64,000 nt of DNA from Megalopta genalis. Its lineage: Eukaryota > Arthropoda > Insecta > Hymenoptera > Halictidae. The translations under genes and the position numbers were made by a program. Location of the stretch: positions 42,426,742-42,490,741 of the forward strand of contig NC_135014.1 in NCBI RefSeq assembly GCF_051020955.1. Direction: 5' to 3'. Under the pieces are notes generated by a model that was given only the letters and a program-made list of their open reading frames with translations, had not been told where the DNA came from and searched no databases. How positions within the stretch are numbered: position 1 is the first letter of the stretch; every line of letters starts with the position of its first letter. This document shows positions 56,389-64,000 of the stretch, one piece after another.

Positions 56389-56737
56389 TATATTGTTCAT
56401 TTTGCATACGACAGATATTTTGCAGATATCTTACGTATTCTAGATACTTCTTGCATGTACAGATTTTTTTTAGTATTAGTTCTGTTAAATATGTTATATC
56501 ATTCTCTCTACGTTTCGTTATGACAGACTATAATAATTATACTGTTACGTGGTAAAATAATAGTGAATAAGTGAATATTAATATAATTCCCGAATACATA
56601 AGTTGAACATTAATATTGTTGAAGTGCATATTTTCTGTATGTACTGCACATACATACATATCATTTGCATGCATCTCGTACACATACAGGGTGTTCCGCA
56701 TTTTTCCGTACATAATTCGGACTAAAATGTTATACAC

Positions 56738-56977
56738 ATGAGCCGTTTATTTTGAAAGTGGTATAAGTCACTTTACCGTAATGAAAAGTGGTGATTTTTT
56801 AATGTTTATACGAAATTATTTATACTGAGAAAAATATCAGTATCCTGAGATAACAAATACAAGTAAATCTTTTCGAAAGTTAGCATCCATATTTTTGAAC
56901 GTGTTAAAATGCAAACCCTTAAATATATCGACTTAAAAACAAAGTGACTTATGCCACTTTCAAAATAAACGGCTCAT
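56738..56977. mobile_element. MITE with ATGAGCCGTTTATTTTGAAA tips
   Basis: ATGAGCCGTTTATTTTGAAA then GTGGTATAAGTCACTTT at the left is mirrored by AAAGTGACTTATGCCACTTT then CAAAATAAACGGCTCAT at the right, with a single mismatch over about 37 bp. 240 bp. Confidence 0.9.
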
Positions 56978-57217
56978 ATAACAGAAAGAGTCCATAAATG
57001 CTTTGTTGAGAAGTTATTTCAAAAATAAGAAATGTGAAAGATATGATAAGAATAACGAATACACACACACACAAGAGACGAATTAATTACAAAAATTAAT
57101 ATCGCCTGTGAAGAGATTAGACAAAATCATGAGCAATTGTAATTAACAATAAATTCAATAACTCGTCGATGTCAAATTTGTGTCAACAAAGGCGAGCGTC
57201 ATCTTGAAATGGAGATA

Positions 57218-57410
57218 CAGTAAATTCTCTTCAATTGTCACTCAATATGTAAACAGAAATGGACAATTTGGGAAGAGGAGTCACGTTTTTATAGTTGTTG
57301 ACAATCGGCGACTATAAAATCGATTCGCAAGGCTCGAATAATCGTGTCCCCTCTTCCCAAATTGTCCATTTCTGTTTACATGACGAGCGACAATTGGAAA
57401 GAATTTACTG
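57218..57410. mobile_element. Family B palindromic MITE, copy 4
   Basis: CAGTAAATTCTCTTCAATTG at the left and GAAAGAATTTACTG at the right. The arms GAAATGGACAATTTGGGAAG and TTCCCAAATTGTCCATTTCT mirror. The left arm lacks about 25 bp around the ATTATTCGAGCC block. Confidence 0.85.
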
Positions 57411-57443
57411 TGTACAGTTCTCACGCGACGAGATGGCCCCTTT

Positions 57444-57570
57444 GTTCCCTTTTACTAGCTGCCCCAGTGCCGCAGCTATCAGTCGTTATTGACCGAAAAC
57501 GGTGACGAAGATCGGCAGCGGTCAATACCGACCGATAGTTGCCACAGTGGGGCAGCTAGTAAGAGGGGAA
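57444..57570. mobile_element. Small GC-rich foldback
   Basis: TTACTAGCTGCCCCAGTGCC then AGTCGTTATTGACCG is mirrored by CGGTCAATACCGACCGATAG then TGGGGCAGCTAGTAAGAGG. The arms are about 50 bp. It differs in GC content from other foldbacks and follows family B copy 4 after 33 bp. Confidence 0.75.
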
Positions 57571-57781
57571 TTGTAAACACAAAAATGCCTTCTTGTCACG
57601 TGAACACTATAGGTATATTTTACAGCGTTTGAATCTTTTTTTTTATTTTTGTCACAAATTCTTAACAAAGCATTTATGGACTTTTTATTATATTACATTT
57701 TAGTCTTAGTTTTACTTGTAGAACACACTCCCGAAGTATGTACGGAAAAATACAATACGGAAAAATGCGGGACACTCTATA

Positions 57782-58429
57782 TATTTCCCCTATTATACCC
57801 GTATCGTATACGCATATGTATGTACATATATCAAATAAATAATATAGAAGGCTGAACGATATTTTAGAAAAATATTTATGAAACGTTGAATGCTATTTTT
57901 ACCAAATATAAAATAACGGATTCTTTTGTATAACTAAACATACGAACTCTTTTTAATATCTTAAACAATGAGAATGATAAGAATAACATTATAAGCAATC
58001 TTGTTCGTGTAAAATTTATAACAATCTTCTATAATTTATTCTTACACTGGAATGAATGTATTATTTGTTAATTGATTACATCGATATATAATTCGTTGCA
58101 AACCATACTTTGTTCTTATTAATGTAACAGTATATTTAAATTGATTTACTATATATATATTTTAAAAGTAATAAATCTGTAATAATTCATTATCTCATTT
58201 TGCAACAGTATATTCAAATTGTTTTACTAAATGAATGTTTTTGAAGTAATAAATCTGTAATAATTTATAAGTTATTAGCCTGTACATGGAACTCACTCTG
58301 CTCAAGGTTATGTCAAGGTTATGTTTAATTGGAACAAGAAAATATCAAATTGTAAATGAATTTCTCGCCTGCAATATTTTTAAACATGAAATGAAATCGT
58401 CATTGACAGTTAAGAGGCGTGTATTTCCT
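57782..58429. other. AT-rich intergenic DNA
   Basis: Nothing was recognised except CTCAAGGTTATGT/GTCAAGGTTATGT short direct repeats near 58300. Confidence 0.5.
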
Positions 58430-59060
58430 GTAATGAACGCGTCATGATCATCGTAAATGATTGCGCTGATTCCGGCCATTCTTCGTCACATGCAAATGCG
58501 TTCACATTAAAAACAGTCGAGCGACGTCTCGATGCTCTTCTTCGGCGAAACGCGAATGCTAGACGGAAGTCCGATACATATCGATTAATCATATCTGTCG
58601 AGAAGATTTCTTTCGTTTCTAAGGGTGCATAGAGAATGGCGTGCAGCTTGGCCGGGAAGTTTGGCAATGAGGAACAGGGGGCCCAGTTCGTGGGGCGGAA
58701 AAAAGAAATGAAGAAGCAGGGGAGAGATTCGTTGATCTCCTTTCTTCCTTTTCCAGCTGGGCTAACCAAACTCCCGAGAGGCTCCGACCCTACTCTTTTG
58801 CACATCGGTGACCAACAACGGGATTCTCCTGTCCTTTCGACTCAGCTCTCCTTCACCTGCGGACTCTCGGAGTTTCACCTGGATCGTTCCGTACGATTTC
58901 GTGTACTTTTACTTCCTGCGTTTCGATACGTATCGTCATGGAAAAGCAGAGAATAGCTCTGGATGTCCGTCCCCCCCCCCCCCCCGATATCTCCACCTCC
59001 TATCCTCTACTCAATGTCGGCCGCAACAGTTCCAGGTGCAACCTCGAATACCGCAGGTGT
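58430..59060. other. Mixed GC-rich region with a poly-C run
   Basis: A 15-base C homopolymer lies at 58971-58985. A 131-residue minus frame (58410-58805) and 106-residue plus frame (58636-58956) overlap and show no domain. Confidence 0.35.
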
Positions 59061-59431
59061 AATCACTAAATGATTTTTTTTTACGACGCCTCGATGTCGC
59101 GTGTAGTTCGGATGAGACTGATGAATCTTTCGTCCATAGAAAGTTACTTCTCGCGGCTGCGAACGCGGCCACTGTTTATTATCGCTTTCATTCGTACATC
59201 GATTTGACTCGGAGTTGAGTTATTGTTCGCGTCCGAAATTTATTGCACGGCTTTTTGCTTTCGAAGAAACATTCCGGCATCTGTGAAGGCGTTAATAATT
59301 AACCTATACTTCTTATAAATAATAGAGGTCGTAAAACAAGTGATGCGATATTTTCAGGGAAAAGTAGCGACAATTTTGAATTTCTGTGTTTATATAAGAT
59401 CATATTCATTAACACTAGATTTACGGACTGG
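59061..59431. other. Intergenic DNA
   Basis: Nothing was recognised. Confidence 0.4.
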
Positions 59432-60020
59432 TCTAAATGACTTGAATTTTTCTACAGATATTAGAAGAACTAGTTTACTATAGAATATTAGAAGAACTAG
59501 TTTACTATATTTTAAAAATTTTGCTATTATTTGGAATTAAAAAAAATGTAAAAACTCTTGTTTTTTCGCTTTTTTGTCTGAGCCTATAATGAAAATGTAT
59601 ATTTATATGCATGATGAAAATTTCATCGTAATCAGTTGACCTTGACATGAGCTGTAGATTATTAAACATCGCGAAAATCACAGTTTTTCACGAATTTCAA
59701 TCAAGAACAGGTAATTTTTACATGTTTCGGTGGCTGTAGTTTAATTATGCGTCAACCGATTTCAATGAAATTTTCAAAATGTATACAAGTTACCGAGAAA
59801 TATCAAATGCATTTTTTAAATTTTTATCATAGGCTCAGATGAAAAAATGAAAAAACGAGAGTTTTGTTGCCTTCTTTCTACTCCAAGTAAGAGCAAAATT
59901 TAAAAAAAGTATTTAAGCCATAAGTATAAGTTAGTCCTTCTAACATCTCCAAAAATATTCAGGTCATTTAAAAAAGTTTTAAAAAAGTTATACCGTTTTA
60001 GAAGGTGATTCAGTTTTGCT
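59432..60020. mobile_element. Foldback element with Tc1-like body, copy 2
   Basis: The left arm GGTCTAAATGACTTGAATTT, GTCTGAGCCTATAATGAAAA and TGAAAATTTCATCGTAATCA is mirrored by GATTTCAATGAAATTTTCAA, ATCATAGGCTCAGATGAAAA, TTCAGGTCATTTAAAAAAGT and ATACCGTTTTAGAAGGTGAT. It shares blocks with 14156-14505. A local duplication, AGAAGAACTAGTTTACTATA, lies in the left arm. Confidence 0.7.
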
Positions 60021-62652
60021 CCTCATTGTGTTGGTTTTTAGTTACGTAATGAAATGTATGTAAATGTTAATTCCTTCTCTCCGCCGACCCCTTTATTTTA
60101 CATTATCGAATATGGTATACCTATTTTTACAGTTATGAGCCAATTTGATTTATAAAATGATTTAACAGTTAAATCGTTCTAAACACATGGAATTTATGGC
60201 TTACGTGAAGAAAATTCTTATCGGAATTCTAAAAACACTTGATACGTAAACATTCATGTTCAATCTTGTCAATTTATTAGTTAACTGGAGTCAAAAAAAG
60301 CCTTATCTATTCATCTCTTTCATCATTCCGCGCGATTTATATATCGCGTGTGAACAGAGTATTTTTAGTGAAATAGTATAATCTTATAAAATCAATTTTT
60401 TCCAACAAAAATTCGCTCTACCGAGATAATTTTGATATTTATTTGTAAAAAGTATTTCAATTGATATTTATTTTACATCTAATTACGTAGGGTTGTTATT
60501 ATGGGAAAAGATCAGAAAAATTTTCTTTTACTAAGAAAACTAATAGAAATAAAGGAAGACCAATCAGATAATGAATCGGATACAACGGATATGGAACTAT
60601 GTGTTAACTAAAAATAAATAGAGAAGAAAGTCAATAAAGTTGAATTTTCGAGCAGTGAAGATGATCTTCGTTACATTCTCTTACCAAAAAGGGAGCCAGA
60701 TTTATTTCTAATTCTGGAACTGAATGTTAACACGAAGTTTTTCGTTATATAGCGTAAAAAATGTTTTCACTGAAGTTTTTGATAATAAATCTTTCATTTA
60801 AATTGATTTGGAACTGTTTTTTTGCAAGAAACTTCTTACAAAACAACATACAGGAAGAAACATTCTTAAACAGTTTTTAATTGTTTATTATATGGAAAAT
60901 AATTATAGTTGAAAATATATGGTAAATACAGATTGTTTGACTTATATATCTAGTAATTTTGAACCCAGCGTTTAACAGCGGTCAGTTGCAAATGATAATT
61001 ATATAGCACAAGATAATATTAAGTACAGCATTTTATAAGTACGTCAAAATTTTGTATTGTGGAAAATACATTATTTAGTATTGCAAAAGATATAATTACA
61101 AATAGATAGTACAATTAGAAAGGAATTCAAATTCATTATAATGGCACATTTTATGTCTCTTGGAAGATGAATTGTGAGAATTCTAAGCAGCACAACCTGG
61201 TATTTTTAACTTACACTATATAGCATGTAGTTGCATCAGTGCATCTACCTGGCATTGTAAAATAAACGCAATGCATTTAGATCTTATATGAAAAACACAG
61301 ATGCGAAACTTTGCGCTCGTTAATCTCGTTCCTTACTCTTTGTATCCGATACAAAGTATTTTAATTAAACATATTGACCTCCCTCCCCAACAAATGTTGG
61401 ACCCAGCCGAGCAATTAAAAATCGTCGTACCATTATCGCATCTCTCTTATTGGGGTCTTTAACAAATCATTCCTCACAATTGCAATTTTTACAAAACTTT
61501 TTCTTATGCATCGTCTAGCAAGCTAGATCTATTATCAGAAAAAAATTCAAATCGTTTGGTCCGATTCTAGAAAAGTGATTTCGTTTTAAAAGGTATTCAC
61601 ATATACATAATTGTCCTTGCCTGCAGATTCAATGATCGTTTTCAAATTGATTTCTTTTATAGAAAGAGTTCTATTGTTCTTGGTTTGTGGTTCATGAAAT
61701 TATCGATACGAACTATTTGCGGCGTTGACACAATGAGATAAAGTAAGATTGTTATAAAGATTGCGTAATGTAACAAGTTTCATACGAAACGTATCTGCGC
61801 ATTAAGTTGTTAGTAATTTTTGATCGTTACGCGATGTAACACTTCTCCAGCGAGATATCATTCCAATTATGAGTACCTTAATTTCGCGCAGGAAGTATTA
61901 AAGGGTACAATAATGAATTCGAAATATGGCACAAGGAGAAAGGGACCACCGATCGTTTGATGCGAGCATTATGTACCATCCGTATTAATTAATCCCATGA
62001 GAGAATATGGCTGTGCGTATTGCATGTTTCGTAAATGGTAATTGGTCGGCACCGTTTCAAGTAATATTTAAATAAGATCTTTAAATATTCATTGTAATAA
62101 CACGAATTGCAAGCAACAAATGTATGTAATCGTTTAGTACAGGTTCATAGAGGTTTCCAGAAATTGCTATTTAAATTTTGTATGACACGAAATTATTTAA
62201 CACGAATTCAGAATAAGTGTACCTGCTCAGATTAAAAATATGAAAGGAGGATGTACTACTATCGTCTTTAACAAAATTCGCTGTTTTCTTGTCATTTTTA
62301 ATTTACGTATCTGGATATATGTTGAACATTTTACACTAAATACTATTTGAAACTCGAATAGTATAGCACGCATATTTTGCATAGTAAAAAGTGTTGTGCA
62401 CTGATACAGAATTTTCTCGGAAAGAGAGTATAACAAAGTCAAGCAGAAATTTGGAAATCTGATTTCATACAGTTAAGTTAAGTTAAGATCGCAGAGCGAT
62501 ACTTTTCTTTTCATGTAAATATTAATTCACACGTGTTCAAAAAATCGTAAAGCGACGTTCGTTAACTATTTTCGTACCACTATCTTCACCGGATTACAAA
62601 AGTGCGAATTTTTTTTATTGCAATAATCTTTTAGAGGAGAAAGAGAATTTAT
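60021..62652. other. AT-rich intergenic DNA, 2.6 kb
   Basis: No gene was recognised. A 36-codon ATG frame at 60501-60611 (acidic EDQSDNESDTTDMEL) is too short to support. A stretch at 61560-61605 (GATTCTAGAAAAGTG, GTTTTAAAAGGTATTC) recalls the Tc1-like foldback tips. Confidence 0.45.
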
Positions 62653-62730
62653 TAGGTTGGCCAATAAGTCATTATGTTTATCTGTATTGCCGTCTACGGG
62701 AAAAAACGTAATGACTTATTGGCCAACCTA
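62653..62730. mobile_element. Tiny mariner MITE
   Basis: TAGGTTGGCCAATAAGTCAT then TATG is mirrored by CGTAATGACTTATTGGCCAA then CCTA, with TA at both ends. The tip GGTTGGCCAATAAGT is of mariner type. The whole element is only 78 bp, little more than two terminal repeats joined by a short loop. Confidence 0.9.
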
Positions 62731-62781
62731 ACATATGTCTATATTTACGCGAATGCTTAAACATCGGCAGTCATTCGATTA

Positions 62782-62926
62782 CAGTAATTTATACCTAATT
62801 CGCGTTCAGATTGTACACAAAACTGGACAATTTCGGAAGAGAAGATACGATTATTCACGATCGGTATTCACGACCATTATTTACAATCGGTAATTATAAA
62901 AACGAGCCGTAAGGCACGAATAATTG
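62782..62926. mobile_element. Family B palindromic MITE, copy 5 (right part lost)
   Basis: CAGTAATTTATACCTAATTC, AAAACTGGACAATTTCGGAA and AACGAGCCGTAAGGCACGAA are present, but the right ATTGTCCATTTTT arm and tip are missing after AATAATTGTCACG. Confidence 0.8.
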
Positions 62927-63109
62927 TCACGTTCGAAAAAAGTACAAACAACATCGTAAATGATCTCAAGTACACTGGGTTATATTTTCGTCAAAAAGAT
63001 TTCTACTTATTTACTTCTCACTTGTTACTGGAAATAAGCATTTATAATAAATTATTGCTGGAAGTAATTGCGAGTCAGACACGTCAAACTACAGCAACGG
63101 ATTATTTAA
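62927..63109. other. AT-rich intergenic DNA
   Basis: Nothing was recognised. Confidence 0.4.
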
Positions 63110-63700
63110 GAAGACAATTCTTCCTTTCTGTGAGTTACGCTTGCAAGTAGAATAATCACGTGACCATCAGTGCCATCAATTTTGCAGCAGCCTGTATGTT
63201 CGAACGCGCCCCTTGGTCGTACAAGCGTACCTCTGGAACTTATGTAGCAGAACAAATATTTCCGGACTCGCGTCGGTCCCATTCGATGGCGAAAATATTT
63301 ATAAGCGGCGAGCATTTATTTTCGTCTGGTTTCGCTCTTCCTCGTTCGCAGTTGCACGACTCGAAGGCATGCTAGTTTACGCGCGAGGATGCCGCTTTGG
63401 TCACCCGCCGCTCTGCAGGTGTATAAAATCATCCAGGTGTATGAAATTCACCCTTGCGCGGACCACAGACCTGCAATTTTCTTGTATTAAAACACGCGCT
63501 GTAACGCGCAAAACAAGCTGCGGAGAAACCATTACGCGATCGTGGTTAGCCTCGATGCGCGCATTCAAGAGGGTTGTCAGGATGCAACCCTCCGAAAATT
63601 CGGTGCTGTCGGGCTCCGATAATACCAACGAGATAAATCCGAATCGTTATGATTTTCTCGAGACCGAGCGAGGAATATTCAGGAGAAATCGTGTCGCAGA
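63110..63700. other. GC-richer region with long unsupported frame
   Basis: A 190-codon plus frame (63213-63785) begins at TTG. Its first ATG-initiated part starts later, and no domain was recognised. TATAAAA near 63422 is a possible promoter element. It may be an exon or regulatory DNA. Confidence 0.25.
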
Positions 63701-63834
63701 GTTTAGCGTTTTACGGAAGTGCGTATATATAAATTTGATTATATTAATTATGACAAAATTGAGCAGATCACTCTCGAAACAGTAAAAACATTTAGAGAAT
63801 TTATAAACGTTATCGTATTATTTGCATCTCGTTA

Positions 63835-63925
63835 AAATTATTAAGAAAAGAAATCGTTGTTTCTGCAGCTCCTGTATCTTGCAATTAACGCGGACAATTT
63901 TCATTTTATGTAAAAATCCGCGGTT
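63835..63925 (-). mobile_element. Family T partial copy (long end)
   Basis: CAGCTCCTGTATCTTGCAAT, CGGACAATTTTCATTTTATG and AAAAATCCGCGGTT form a well-preserved inverse long end followed by TATTA. The opposite end, possibly near 63745, is unclear. Confidence 0.6.
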
Positions 63926-64000
63926 TATTAATTGTATTTAAATCGACGTCGTTATTGCGAAATTGGATTTACAATCCCATAGGGAAACGAATTGTGATAT

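Larger units (their letters stand above)
56687..57779. mobile_element. DNA transposon hosting three nested foldbacks
   Basis: The left tip CAGGGTGTTCCGCATTTTTC then CGTAC is mirrored by GTACGGAAAAATAC and ACGGAAAAATGCGGGACACT at the right, with TA at 56685-56686 and 57780-57781. Within it lie complete elements at 56738-56977, 57218-57410 and 57444-57570. Removing them leaves about 530 bp of host element. No transposase frame. Confidence 0.65.

Noticed and set aside
60501..60611. 36-codon acidic ORF resembling a transposase N-terminus
   Set aside because: Too short, and the downstream frames show no transposase sequence.
63213..63785. 190-codon plus-strand open frame as a gene
   Set aside because: Starts at TTG, has no recognisable motif, and the last 40 residues are AT-driven sequence.

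Overview
The window looks like a gene-poor stretch of an insect nuclear genome, most likely Hymenoptera (a bee, wasp or ant). The evidence is AT-rich DNA with scattered CpG- and GC-rich islands, many TA- and TTAA-flanked miniature inverted-repeat transposable elements (MITEs), decayed mariner transposase, and a Ty1/copia retrotransposon whose primer site matches an insect-type initiator tRNA-Met. The order-level call is an inference from the repeat repertoire. No bacterial operon, CRISPR array, rRNA, tRNA or complete host protein-coding gene could be supported. Most open frames are short, lack an ATG or overlap GC-rich islands.

Layout. 1-5.7 kb: AT-rich DNA with a purine tract, a locally duplicated GC-rich segment (1.49-1.70 and 3.50-3.69 kb) and a tandem repeat (3.12-3.45 kb). 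5.7-8 kb: first copies of three repeat families. 8-13.6 kb: GC-rich island, simple repeats and a weak candidate exon. 13.7-20 kb: a dense MITE field including a complex tandem/inverted structure at 18.06-18.39 kb. 20-24 kb: GC-rich island, a TATCGATAC-type motif cluster, a foldback carrying another foldback, and a 1.28 kb terminal-inverted-repeat transposon with a MITE nested inside. 24-40 kb: sparse DNA with a GC-rich long open frame (26.7-27.5 kb), several large foldbacks and a second local duplication (36.2 and 37.15 kb). 40-46.9 kb: two abutting MITEs, a mariner relic with a readable DD34D core, a possible second mariner relic and a piggyBac-type element. 46.9-49.2 kb: a deleted copia element with intact LTRs and target-site duplication. 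49-64 kb: more MITEs, a 34-35 bp satellite-like array, a transposon at 56.7-57.8 kb that has taken in three further foldbacks, and further GC-rich islands.

Repeat families named here. Family T: about 200 bp or less, ends reading GACTGCGGATTTTATGCA, at least 15 copies or fragments. Family A: about 350 bp palindrome with TACAGGRTGT tips, six copies. Family B: about 200 bp near-perfect palindrome with CAGTAA tips, five copies. The window shows repeated insertion and nesting of non-autonomous elements. The only recognisable coding remnants are copia Gag, protease and RNase H and mariner transposase, all broken, so mobilisation would need enzymes supplied from elsewhere. I found no convincing new enzymatic system; the strongest leads are family T and the two local non-coding duplications.
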